Source: Muscardinus avellanarius
Lineage: Eukaryota > Chordata > Mammalia > Rodentia > Gliridae
Assembly: GCA_963383645.1 (NCBI GenBank)
Contig: OY726571.1
Span: 81,350,888-81,414,887, forward strand
Direction: 5' to 3'
Length of the DNA stretch: 64,000 nt
Below are positions 22,781 through 35,700 of this stretch, piece by piece. Made by a program: the position numbers and the translations under genes. Position 1 is the first letter of the stretch. Every line of letters begins with the position of its first letter. The notes under the pieces are model-generated. The model was not told the origin of the DNA and made no database searches. It saw only the letters and a list, made by a program, of their open reading frames with translations.

Positions 22781-23435
22781 GCTTTAAAATTTTTCTTTTG
22801 ATTAATATTTTACAATAATTTTTGTCTATTTCTTTTGTCCTTTGGAGCTGGTATGGCATTAAACCAAGGCTGTCTCTTTGAATGTTAAGGTCTACTGTGT
22901 AATGTGTGCGGTTTCTATCATGTTTGAATGTTCAAAATTTATTGAAAAATGATGCCAAATAAATAGTTGTTTATATTTCTAGTTAGAAATATCATTCTGA
23001 GTTTGTAAAATGATGCAGATATTTTAGTGTAGAATTGAATGCATGCATCAGGGTTAATTAGCAATGCTGCAAATTATAGACCACTGCTGTTTCTTGTACC
23101 ACTAACCATAAATTAGCTATGCTAATGAGGAAAGCAGGAAATGACTGCAGGAGAAAATGAAATCGGTAGGGGACAGGCACACCTCATTGTGGTTCCTAGT
23201 TTGAAACATCATTTGTCAAATCTTACCAGAATGACTTATAATGATTCATTCCAATCTCTTTTGAAAAAAATAAGATATTGATTTTTAAAAAGGTAATGTT
23301 AATTTCTTAGGAACTTTTTTCTTTTTCAGATTCTCCTTCAGAAAAGCAATAGCCAAATAATAAAATGACCCAATTATATGTAGCAGGAAACTTTGAGACA
23401 AAAGTTTCTAGTCACTGTTTCCAGTATATCCTTGG

Positions 23436-23436
23436 T

Positions 23437-23465
<29 letters not shown>
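23436..23465. repeat. (TG)n microsatellite
   Basis: About 15 TG units. Confidence 0.95.
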
Positions 23466-23467
<2 letters not shown>

Positions 23468-24240
23468 GGGGGCTTTAAAATTATCGATGTAGAGGCTCGC
23501 TCTAAACCATTTAAATAAGAATTTTCGGAAGGAGCTAGGTTAATCCATAAACTGCAAAATGTGCCTTAACTTGATTCTAGTTGCTTTTTGAATATTTCCT
23601 TAACTCTGAACTCTCTGCCTGGATGATAACAGTCTTGGGAAATCATCTCTGGCTTTTCTGTCTCCACTCCCATCACTCCATTTTCAGGTACCTTTCTGGT
23701 GAGACAGTCTCGGTATGTTTCCTGCTGTTCCACTATCTTCCAACACTGTCTTAATGCTCTTGTATCTGTCAAGAATTATGGTTTGCAGAGCACTGGGATT
23801 CATCAGAGTAGCCTGTTTGCTCTTTCAGCAAGCATCTATTCACAGGCTGAACCTTCTGATCACCGGAAAGCTTTCTGCTACTCCAGTTGATTTTTTGCCA
23901 TTGTTCTTTATGTGACAGCCCCCTCCTCTTCCCAGGAGCCTCACACAAGCATCTAGGCCTCACACCTGGAACTCCAATATGCCCCCCTTAGACTCTTCCT
24001 AGCAGTGTGGCTTAATGTGTCCTTTCTTCAACAGCCCAGTGAAACCACCTTAAGCCACAGTGGCTGGCAATCTAGTCTCTCTGTTTGTTAGAGAGCATTG
24101 TAGTAGAGCAGCACCTGTCCTGTACAGTCCGGGCTCCTTACTTGCTGTTGAGTGATTCTTGCTAAGGGTCACCTTAACACCACTAGTGGTTCTCTTCATC
24201 TCTCCCTCCCATCGCAGTCCGCGTCCAAACCATCAAGTCT
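23466..24240. other. Region just upstream of SCGN
   Basis: No gene or repeat was recognised. The sequence becomes GC-richer toward 24240. Confidence 0.45.
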
Positions 24241-24399
24241 ACAGGGCCCCCCCGGCACTGATACCTTTTAAATGGAGTAGCTCTCTCTAAAAAACCTCTG
24301 GAGACACAAGTTTTGAAAGGTGAGCCAAACGTAAGGAGGATGCTTTCTCTGAGTTTGAGAAGCAAGTTAAAAGGCAAAAGCAGTGAGGCATGCAGGCCT

Positions 24400-24800
24400 G
24401 GAGACAGCTCCTGCTCGCTGAGGCGGGGCGCGCAGACAGGCAGGCGCTCCCCGCGGATGCAGGGACCACAGGCGGGCGGGCGGGGGACGGGTGGGGGACC
24501 CACGGGGCGGGGCGGCTGGGGAGCCGGTTCCTCTGAGCGCTCGGGCTGCGGACTCTCCAGACACCGCGGCGCCACCGCCCCCTTGCCAGCTGCCCTCAAG
24601 CCAGTCTACTAGCAGGACCGCGGCAGAGAGCAAAGCAAACAGGCGAGGGGGTCTGGGAGGAGAGTAGCTGCGTGAACCCAAGTTCTTTAGTGCAGCGCTC
24701 AGACCCCGGCACCATGGACAGCGCCCGCGACCTGCTTCCAGGGTACTGGGACGCTGCGGGCTTCTGGCAAGCTTGGCAGCGCTTTGATGCGGACGGTGAG
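24400..24800 (+). promoter_or_regulatory. SCGN: SCGN CpG-rich promoter and 5' UTR
   Basis: A CpG- and GC-dense stretch surrounds the first exon. GC boxes (Sp1-type GGGCGG) occur at about 24471-24486 and 24504-24514. No TATA box is visible upstream of the ATG. The transcription start is probably in about 24500-24650; I cannot place it exactly. The rest of the neighbourhood is AT-rich, so the CpG density stands out. Confidence 0.7.
24714..24795 (+). CDS. SCGN: SCGN coding exon 1
   Basis: It encodes residues 1-27 and the first base of codon 28, beginning [10 protein letters not shown] and running through WQRFDAD, the entry to EF loop 1. The donor is GTGAGT (phase 1). Confidence 0.95.
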
Positions 24801-24918
24801 TAGAACAGAGAACAGCCACCTGTACTTTCAGGTGCAGGGATGGCCCCGCGCCTGGCCAACACGGGACCTGGAGCATCCCCTTCCCGCAGGTCCCTCCCGT
24901 AGAAACCTGTTATCTCTC

Positions 24919-24968
<50 letters not shown>

Positions 24969-25766
24969 CAATATGCTGTATCAAGACTTTATTCAAGGCT
25001 TGTAGGCTGAGATCCAGCTATCTGAGGTCAACCTTCCCTAAAGATAGTCTTTTTATGAATGACTTTGTTGTAGACCCCTGAACCTGGCCGGCACACACTT
25101 GCTCAAAGGGAGGGTGAAGTTTATCAACTTTAAAATTTACCCCTTTCTATCCCTCAAAATAACCCTCTTTTTGAAAATAAAATGAGACTACTTGCCTTCT
25201 TGTTTAATTTTTATTAATAATTAAAGAAACCTTTTAAAGAAAGCTGGGTGGGAGTGGTGGCACTTACCAGTAATCCCAGTGGTTGGGAGGCCAAGACAGG
25301 AGGATCCCAGGTTTGAAGACAGCCTCAGCAATATAAGGAGACTCTGAGCAATCCAGTGATACTCTGCTTCAAAACAAACAAACAAACAAACACACAAATA
25401 AATAATAAAATTTAAAGGGCTGAGGGTACAGCTCAGAGGTAGAATGCCCCTGGATTTAATCCCCAGTACTACAAAAAAAAAAAAAAAAAAAAAGAAAAAA
25501 AGAAAAAGAGAAAAGAAAAGAAAGGAAGGAAGAAAGAAAAAAACATAAAAAAAATGTGTATTTAAATCTACTAACTAGCTGGGCGTGGTGGCACACGCTT
25601 GTAATCTCCACGCTTGGGAGGCAGAGACAGGAGGATCGTGCAGGTTCGAAGCCAGCCGTGCGCGCTGGCTTAGGAGACCCTGTTCCCAAATTTAAAAAAA
25701 AGTAAAAATAGGTCTGGGAGTGTAGCCCGGATGTAGAAGGGCTTCCAGGAACCCCAGTACCACCAA

Positions 25767-25812
<46 letters not shown>

Positions 25813-28800
25813 TAAATAAATCTACTAACTAGTATTAAACATTTACCTCTGCTAAATGTTACCTTTTCCAAGCTTCCAAGGTATTATTGGGTTAGATTTT
25901 ATTTCAGAACTAGTCATTGATTAAATGACTAGTTATTGATTAAAATGCATGTATTTAATATTATTCCTTTTCCAAATACCAATATAAGCCCCAGCATAAA
26001 GCATTTTCTCTGAAACATGTATTTACTAACGAAATCCATGTGTTCTAGAGGTTAGTGTTGGTACTTAGTTGTTGGAATAGCCAGAAATAGCACCAATGGG
26101 GATTTTACAAACCGTGAGATTAAAAATAAATTTAGATAAATGTTCAGTGTCACATGTTATTCTGTGCAAGTGACTATTATTTATGCTTATCTTTTTGCAT
26201 TTAGAAAAAGGTTACATAAGAGAGAAAGAGCTTGACGCTTTCTTCCACCATATGTTGACGAAATTGGGTACAGATGTAAGTACTTTGCAGCACTAAGCAT
26301 TCATTTACGTGTCTCTTAGTGAAATACGAGAGTCCAAGTCTTGTGTTGATTTGTACCTATTAATCCCATCTGACCTCTTTTCTTCCTTGCATGCATGTAA
26401 TTTTTCTCCCTCTCCTAGCAACATGAAGGGATTTAAGCAGGTTTTATAGAAGATACGACTATAACATTAAACATACTGGTCACTGACTTTCATTGCAACA
26501 TCTGTTATCCGCTCAGCGATACTAACTATAGACTCAATTATCTCTCTTTTAAGAATTTCCGTGGTTCTCTCTCTGCTAATGGACTTGAACCTGGAGATAG
26601 GGTGACCTACAGTGATCAAAAGATCACAAGGTGGAAAAGTTGTTAAGAGCTTTATGGTTCTGGGTGTTTGGTACACGTGGTACTTCTTTGATGGAAAAAT
26701 GACAAGCCATTTAAAACCATTTTTCCCATTATTAATTTTCTTAGAAGAGATTACAGACTTCTCAAAGAATGACAAAGCAGAGAGAAGTCAATGTGTTCAG
26801 AGTCCGTATGTTAATGTAAACCACTTTATTTGCTGTAACTGTTGATGACTCTTGAACCAGAGCGGAGGGAAAACCCACAGAGGCACAGGAGCCTAGCCTG
26901 GGGAGGGGTTTATCTGGAGCAAGACCCACCTGGGTGTGCATAGCAGATGGCTCAGTGCAGAGGACAGCTGCTTGTAAACGTGCTATAAAGATAGTTCATC
27001 TTTAGACTGGAGTTGTTCACCTGGAAGAAAATGGAATGCACCTCTTCCCATGTCAAATTCGAGTGAAAGGTTTTGGGAGCTTTGCACCGCTGAGTAGCAC
27101 ATGGGGAGGGTGTCAGGGCTGGGGAAGCCAGCTTAGAAAAAGAGAGGAAGCTGCCCTCTCTCTTCAAGAGCCACGCAGACCTTTTGGTCTCCATCTGTCT
27201 GGCTTTCATATTCTGCCTTTTTCTTACTGTCTCGTTTTTCTTCTGCTCATTTGTTTCTCATCTCTGAGTCCCATGGCTCTCAGCTCCTAGTGTGTCTTGC
27301 CTTTCTTTCTGATCTCTCTGCCTCTCATCCCACTACTTAGCACCCATTTCTCCAGTTCTTTGTCTACTTCTCCAGTCTATCTGTTTCTCATAGTTCTCTC
27401 TCAGTTACTTTCTTCCCATGTCTTTTATTTCTCTTTCCTCTGTCTTCCCTATCTCTTCTACCTCATCCCCCTTCTAGCCCTCTATTTCTCTTTTCTTTTC
27501 AGCCCATTCTAATCTCTCTCCCCTTCCATATCACTTTCATTCCTCCACCCCTGAGCAGCCTGTAAGGGGAAGGGATGTTGGTAGGAGGAATGGAGACCGA
27601 GCCCTTCTTTCCTCTGGTCAGATCTTTGTGCACACTTATCTTGATCTCTCATTTCTGCACCCATGCTAAGGCACTAGCAGAGATGAGGAATTCTCCCCAA
27701 TTGATAGCTACCTTCAATATTGCCACCCCGTTTCCATGCCAACAGCCTCAGTGAAGCCTTCAGTCTTGCCCACAGGGCTCCTACTTCCATCTGTGAATGC
27801 CAAGGCCCCAGTGGCCCAGGAACCTGTGCTCCAGGTGCCATTTTGCCAGCCATGGATGGGGGATTCTAATCTTGGGGAGTCCCACTGAGCCCTGGCAGTG
27901 GCCCCAGACCCCTAATCTCAGCACTTGACTAGGAAGAGAGATTTGATAGATTGTGTAAACTGTTAACCGGAGATTGATCACCTGCCTTGGGCTCTCTTTC
28001 AGATACTGTTTTATAACTGTGGAGGCCTGGTGTAGGGACCTTTACTGGTCACTTGAGGTCACCTCATAAATATAATTAAAGAAACTGTTACTAATTCTGG
28101 GCTTTTCCCCTGATGTGCAAAGAGAAGGCCCTCAACAAGCTCAATAGGGCTGTAGTCACCATTTCCTTGTGACACCTACTATAGATGGGTGGAACCCAGT
28201 GAGCCCAGGGGTTCCAGGAGCAGGGCCTCCCTGCCAAGCAGCCCTTCACTCTAGTGCTTGGGAGTAGAAAGTGATTCTCAGAGGCCTGTGTGGCTTTTCT
28301 TCCCCCAGCTGACTATGGGTCATGGGAACCTCAGAAGAAGGGCTTGAGGTTTCTAATAAGATGCTTGCTGATATATCTCTGAGCCAGCAGCCTAGCATAA
28401 TTCTTGCTCCTCCTAGCCTCTGGGGAAATGACTGCCAGCTGCTGTTACTGCTGTGCATTTTCCCTCAAACCCTTTTCTTTACCATTGCTTAGAATTGGCC
28501 TCACGCTGGGGAATGTATCTAGCCAGTCTGTTACTGAGCATAGTTTCTGTGTGCAAGCCTTCCTCACGTTCAGATTATACCACCTCTAGGGCCTCTTTCA
28601 ATGCTTTGGAGTTTACAGATGTCCTTCTGGGGCCTGGCATCCCAGATAAGGACCGATAGGGGATTGTCGCAGAGGGAACTGCAAACTCCTTTACATTGGG
28701 TCCTGGTCATGGGAATTGGGTGGAGGTCTGAAAGGTGTCATGCAGAACCTGGCTATTGCTGCTTTTCTTCCATGTTGATAGGCTTTGAAATCGAATTGTC

Positions 28801-29709
28801 CACCAACATGGCCTATTCATTCAACACATACTATGTTCCAGAGAGTGCTTATTGTTCAGCGGAGTTCTTTTTTTCCTTTGTGGCACTCGAGATTGAACCC
28901 AGAAGCATTCCACCTCTGAGATATATTTAGCCCTATGTTTAAATTTTAATTTTGAAACAGGGTCTTGCTAAGTTGCTGAGGGTCTAAGTTGCCAGGCTGA
29001 CCTCAAACCTGTGATCCTCCTACCTCAGTTTTCCAAGTACCAGGATTACAGGTGTGCACCCTCACACATGGTTTCCAGCAGAGTTCTTAATCTAAAATGT
29101 CAAGTGAGATTTAAAGGGAAGGCCCACCCTGCCAAGTGACTTCCACTGTGCTTGATCAGCTGCCTGCACATCAGTATTAGTAGGGTTCTCCAGAGACACA
29201 GAACTAACAGGCTATATATGTAGAGTTGCAAGAGGAGATTTGTTAGGAAATTGACTCATGCTATTGTGGCAGCTGTGAAGTCCAATGACAGGCTGTCTGT
29301 CAACTAGAGACTCTGGGATGAAGGTAGCATGGCTCAGTCCAAGTCCAAATGTCTGAGAACCAGGGCAGCCAATGGTATAATTCTTGGTTGGAGGCTGACA
29401 GTCTGAGAAGTCTGGGAGGAGGCTGCAGTTGTGAGTCCTGGAATCCAAGGGTCAGACAGCCTGGACTTTTTTTTTTTTTGGTGGTACTGGGATTCCAGGA
29501 AACTATTCTACCTCCGGGCTACACTCCCAGACCTATTTTATATTTTTATTTGGAAACAGGGTCTCTTAAGCCAGTGCTGCTGGCTTCAAACCTGCACGAT
29601 CCTCCTGTCTCTACCTCCCAAGCACAGGGATTACAAGCGTGCGCCACCACACCCGGCCTAGCCTGGACTTCTGATATCCAAGGCAAGAGATGAGGGTGTC
29701 CCAGCTTTC

Positions 29710-29747
<38 letters not shown>

Positions 29748-32700
29748 GTGTGTGTGTGTGTGTTGATCAGTTTGCTTTCCGTATTTGTCCTCTCCAGTCC
29801 TGGTCATTTGGGTGGCGCCCATTCAATCTGAGGGAAGATCTTCCCACCTGGCCCACTCACATGCCAACCTACTGGGGAAACACCCTCACAGATACATCCA
29901 AAGTACCACCTTTGCAGTTTTCTAGGCATCTCTTAATTGAGTCAAGTGGAAACCAACATTAACCACAGCAATACCCCAATAGAAATGCACACCGTCTGTG
30001 TTGCTGAGACTAGACAGGCTAATCTGTGTTCAGTAAGCCTCAAAGGGAGAAAACCTGTTCCATAGATCTTGGAATATAAAAATACCTATTCCTCTTCCAC
30101 AGAGGTAAACATTTAGCCGTTTGTCTCTGAAGGCCCGTTCAAAGAAGCCTCATGGTGTGGGGGAATGGCAGCTGTATGTGACACAGAAATCCAATGTGTA
30201 GGATTTCTAATGTGTAGCTATTCTTGCAGAAGTAGCTGTGCGACATTAGCATGCCATTCAACTCCTTGAACCTCAGTGTTCTTGTCCATAAAATGGGAAT
30301 AATCATGTTCTGTCCTGCCTCTTCCACAGCAAGGCAACAGCAGTGTAAAGTGCTTTTTACCTGTGGAAGCACATACTGTGTGCACATTTTTATAGTGAGA
30401 TAGTATCCTCTCAGATCCTTAGTTTTTCTAGTGTTTATTTTGGACCTTTTTTCTTCCCATTCACCAGCAGATTATCTCATGCAGGATAATTGAAGCTTAC
30501 CCTCTTACATATGAAAAAGATGTTAAGATCTAGAGTTAGTACATCTATCACAGACATTCCAATTTGTGAGTTTTCCAACCCAAGTGAGGCTATGAAGAAC
30601 ATCACACTTACCACTACCCTTTGGTCCTTGTGAATATAGGAGGCTGTCAGGGAAGGCGTAGACATTGGTCACCTCCGAGTCCAGAGAACTTGCCCAGTCT
30701 TAGACAAATGACTCAGGCATTGCTTCCCATTTCTTCATCTGACATTTCAGCTCCAAATCACTATCTTTTTTCATATTTTTCTCTGGTGTGCATTCATTTA
30801 TGAAGGCATTCATTTTCATAAAACTAGGTCCTTGACTATTCCGTTTATAATCACCAAGTGAGCACATTTGGTTGATGTATTTAGAGTCAATCTGTCCAAG
30901 TGCTCTCGTTTTAATCATTTCAGGTTTCTAAATACAAGACCAAAGCCATTACTCCAGCAGATGGTCTGGAATAGCTGTAACACACAAATCCATTTGATTA
31001 ATACATTGTCTTAATCTCAAATGCTAGTCGCTCAGGTTTGCTTTTTCTTTTCTAATTTAAAACAGCTACACATGTAGTTGCTGTCTATACTTCCTATTAA
31101 CAAAAGTGTTCATTTTTTTGTAAATAAACTTACCTTAACTGCAATTTATTCCCAACAAAATTTACTCCTAACTAGTATCCAACTGGGAGTTGTATGAGGC
31201 ATGAATTCATTCATCTCTTTCTGTTGCATGCACTTGATCCATTTATCATACTCTAAACCCCTCTAGCAATAAGTGAAAAGTCAAAAAAAAAAAAAAGGAG
31301 GGAGGCACAATTCCAATTTTATATTTTCTGACAAAAGTTTGTGTTTGGTCAGACAGGGAAAGAGCAAACTATCACTTCCATATTTCTGGTATCAACATCA
31401 GTCCTAGGAATGTGGAAAATCAAAATAATATTAGGGGATTCTTTAGCTTAAATCATTTCATCTCAGAACATTTTCTGTATCTTAGAGGTTCTTTTTTACC
31501 CCTTGGTATTAGAGATTAAACCCAGGGGCATTCTACCTCTGGGCTACACTCCCAGCCCTATTTTATTTTTTATTTTAAAGCAGGGGCTCAGTAAATTACT
31601 TGCCAAGAGTCTCAAGCTGGCTTCCAACCTACAACCCTCCTGTCCCAGCTTCCCAAGTACTGGGATTACAAGCATGCATCACCACACCCAGTTACCTCAG
31701 AGCATTTTTATAACCACATCAAGCACATCAACCACACCTGCCTCCTGCATTCAGTGAGACAGGACTCCAAAGCCAGGGCCAAAGTCTGGTGATAATGTTC
31801 TGGGTCTTTCTAAATATAGAGTTACTTCTGCTGCCCAAGGTACTCCTTGGGTCTTCAAGAACTGGCTTCAAAATTATAGGGTCTTATAACATTTAAAGCA
31901 TCCTTTTATTTAACTTATTTAACTTATTTCCAGAACCTATTTGGGGGGAAAAAATCCCCAAACAAGTTACCAAATTTTCCCTGGATTTCATTTCAACAAT
32001 TTTCAGGTACAAATTACTCGCTACTGTGCCCTCTGCTGAGAGGCGCTGGCCCCCTGAGGAGCAGTAGATGTGGTGTGAAGCGTGGGTCCCAGTCTAGCTG
32101 TGCTGCAAGTCTTCCTTTGGACCCGTTTCCTCATCAATAAAATGAAAGAGCAGTGTTTCCGATTCTTAGAGAAGAGTACTTAACATTCTTTATTCTTTTT
32201 TTGTTTTTGTTTTTGTTTTGGTGGTACTAGGGGTTGAACTCAGCACTCTACATCTGAGCTACACCTCCAGCCCTATTTTATTTATTTTTTCACTGTGAAA
32301 AGGTCTCACTAAGTTGCTAAGGTCCTTTCTAAGTTGATGAGGTTAGCCTTGAACCTTGCAGTCCTCCTGTCTCCTTCTCCAAGGTACTAGGAGTACAGGT
32401 GTGCGCCACTATGCCTGGCTTTTCTCTGATTCTTTCCTCCTTCATTCTTTTGCTTCCAAATCACCAAGACTGATCTGAATAAAGTATCTACTTTGCTTCA
32501 GAGTGCAGCAACAGATATACTTGCCACGAGTTGAAATATTCCTCTTTCAAGCTCTAGAAGGTAGAGAGTTTGTGTTACTCTTCTGGATTCCCTCCTCTCT
32601 GGGAATGGTGCCATTTGCAAAAGGTGAATTAAAAAGGTGACTGCCTGAGCAGCAAAGGGTTTGACTGACAGGCCATTCAATCAAGACCACAAAATACCTG

Positions 32701-35700
32701 AGCCATTCCCTCAGCTGTTGATGGGAGAGTGGGAAAGGACAATGTCAGTGTAAGAAGCTGGAACATGTAAGATTTTAAAACTCTCTACAGAAAAAAAGGC
32801 TGAGAGGCCAGCCATGATGCTAAGGGCTGAAGTGTACAGTGTGTTTCTCCCACGACCACTGTTGAAGATTCAATGAGATACCATTTGCACATGTCTGGCT
32901 TAGTGCCCAGGCCCTGCCTGGTGCTTTACAAATATTTGCTCACCTGCCCCTTCTTTCCTCTCTCCTGAATTAGATATAGGTGGCTATTTCCTGCAATGAC
33001 CCTAAAATCCACAGAGAAGATAAATGCATGTGCAGGAAAGTTGTCAATGGGAGGGAGATATGACATCTCCGGTAACCAAACAATTATTTTGTGTCTTTCT
33101 CTCTTTAATTACTTCTCTTCAGTAAACAATAAATCCCCAACACTCGATTTTTTTAAGTTAAAAATACAAAACCTCTGAGTTCTTGAAAAGAGCATCTACA
33201 TATTTATTATAATGCAGTCTTTTCTTACAACCAAATATATGATATTCAAACCCATTCTTTCAGCACTTGAGTTTCTTGGCTTCTTTTCCTCCATGTTTTA
33301 GTGACTAGCTGTAAAGTTGACCTAGTCAGTTTTTGACAAGCAGTTGAGTGCTCAAGAAGCCTCTGTCGTTGATCTGTCTTGTGCAACAGGATAGGGTCAT
33401 GTTAAATGGCTAAGGACTCTGCTTTCTGGGGTGGAGTAGTAATGGTCAGGCTGTGTGCATTAAAATTTGCTGTCCTAACTGTGTTTTGAGATCCCAGTAG
33501 CTTTAATGTGGTTTTGTGTGGCCCACTGCAGGGCACATCCATGGAAGACAGTGTGCGCCAGATGAGACAGCGATTCATGACCACCCACAGCATCTCTGAA
33601 GAAGGTCACGTACAGATGAAGGAGGTACCTTTTAAGATTATGTCTGTCCACTATTTTCTTCTCTAAGACCCACCAACAGCAAGTGCTCCAGACTTCTCTG
33701 TGGCATCGTGCAGGATGCTGAGAGATTTTTTCTGTTATAGAAGAAATATTATTGTTTATGGGGATACCTCAGAAAGAAGGCAACAAGCCGGGCTTGGTGA
33801 CGCATGCTTTTAATCCCAGCATTTGGGAGGCTGAGACGGGGATTGCAGTTCGCAGACAGCCTCAACTACTACTTAGTGAGGCCCTTTGCAACTCAGTGAG
33901 ACCCTGTTTCAAAATAAAGAATAAAAATAGGGCTGGAGGTATAGCTCAAAGGTAGAATGCCCTTGAGTTCCATCCCCAGTACCTTAAAAAAAAAAAAAAA
34001 GACAGCAAAATATACTTCGATCCCCTTGATTTGACAGTGAACCCAGCCGAACTTGCCCATGTGCTGGCACTAGTATTGTGAAACCACAGAGGAGAATATG
34101 GTACCTTAGTTCATGGGAGCCAGGCAAATAAATCAGACTGGAGCTCACAGAGGAATTGGAGTGGCTTGTTTCAACCGATGACTGCAGCATCATATAAACA
34201 CTAATGATGTATAAAAGTTATAAACCATAGTCAACAATCAAGGACCAAGCCATCCAGCAGCCATTTTTGCTTCATCATATGGTACTAAAAGTACTCTGTA
34301 TGTATAGCATCTCACCAGCAAAACAGTATGGGCTTGAGATTGTGGACTAGAAGTGTTGACCCTACCATGCACTCTTTTGACAAGTTCTTTATCTCTATGT
34401 AGCCCAGTTTCCATCATTAGAAAGAGATAACAATGTTGTGTGTGTACCTTATAGGTGGTTACTAGGATTAAATGAGTGAGTGTATGACTGGTACTTAGAA
34501 TGATGCCTGGCACATATTAGTATTATTCATTATTCTTATTTTCTATTATTGTAGAGTTAATATTGGAGGTTCTTAGAATAGTACCTGGGGCATATTAAGT
34601 GCTAAATAAATTTGATATTATTATTATCATAAGTAGTAGTAGCAGTATCATTATATGTTGAAGCTTATGAAAGGCAGCTATTCATGGTGTTTCATACTTA
34701 GTAGGACTATGATAATTGTTGAAAGAATCAACAAATCACTGAACAATAGTCAAGAGCACAGAGCTCTATCCTAAAAGACTTGAGCCCTTTTGCCCTAAAG
34801 TATGTACCACCATGCCTTTATCAAGGGAGCACTTCTTCCATGGACACTGTTCAGGGCAACTGATGGCTATTCTCCCATCCCTGTAGCTTGCCAGTGTGTT
34901 TTTGTCAGAGGATGAAAACTTTCTTCTGTTCTTTCGCCTGGAAACCCCGTTGGACAGCAGCGTGGAGTTTATGCAGGTGAGTGTTCAAGTGTCTCCATGA
35001 GAAATGGGGTGTGGCTGCCCTCCTCCTGCCAGGGTCCTATGGGAGAGCTGTACACAGAAGACAAGCTCAAGCAAAGAGGCCCTTAGAGATGAGCCAGGCT
35101 GTTGGCCCCAGCCCCAGCAGCTCTCTCAGTGCTTTTCTGAGCTGTCCCGAGCTGACAGCCTCCTTTAACTTGGGCTCGAGGAAGGCTTAGATAAGGGCCC
35201 TGTGGGTTTGTGACAGGATGGATTGGAGAGAGGGGAGGGCTTGAGGGGGAACATGGAGACTGGAGAGCATGTGTTCTGTCGAAAGCCAGCAGCCCTGTGG
35301 GGGCTCCTGTGACTGTTGCTTTTGAGGATGTTTTCTCTAAATCCAGCCTCTCTATGAAACTACATATTTTTTTTTTAGTGTTGGCAGCTTGTTCTAGTTT
35401 TGAAGGCACAGTACCATTGTCCAAACATAATTTATTAGTTCACTGGTCCAGCCAGTGGACCTTCTGCTTGCACCACTGGGCTTGAGTAAAAGCTGAAGGC
35501 GCTATAGGTGGTTTCTCTGGCCTCTTTCCCTCTGGGTGAATCCCTCGCTCAGCCTCTAGGTTTTATTTACTGTCCTTGATGAAAAATGACAAGGGAGGAC
35601 AGGTCAGGGTTCTTCCGGTCACAGTGCAGATTCAAGACAGCCATTGCATCCAGGGCTTCCTCCTGAGATAGTGGCTATGTCCCCATACAGGAGATGACAG

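Larger units (their letters stand above)
24796..26204 (+). other. SCGN: SCGN intron 1
   Basis: 1409 nt, phase 1. It holds a long (GT)n, two SINEs and an (AAT)n. The acceptor is TTGCATTTAG. Confidence 0.9.
29172..29965 (+). repeat. Old interspersed repeat, split by SINE and (GT)n
   Basis: The left end reads AGTAGGGTTCTCCAGAGACAC and the right end ACCAACATTAACCACAG, with bodies matching a common mammalian interspersed repeat that I cannot name with confidence. A SINE at 29469-29659 and a (GT)n at 29713-29763 interrupt it. Confidence 0.5.
26276..33531 (+). other. SCGN: SCGN intron 2
   Basis: 7256 nt, phase 0. It holds a CT-rich tract, several SINEs, MIRs, a (GT)n and an older split repeat. I see no exon-like frame. 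The acceptor is CCCACTGCAG. Confidence 0.9.
33625..34886 (+). other. SCGN: SCGN intron 3
   Basis: 1262 nt, phase 0. It holds a SINE and MIR remnants. The acceptor is ATCCCTGTAG. Confidence 0.9.

Noticed and set aside
24183..24876. Overlapping frames in the SCGN promoter region
   Set aside because: CpG-rich DNA has few stops; the frames are on both strands and unlike any known protein.
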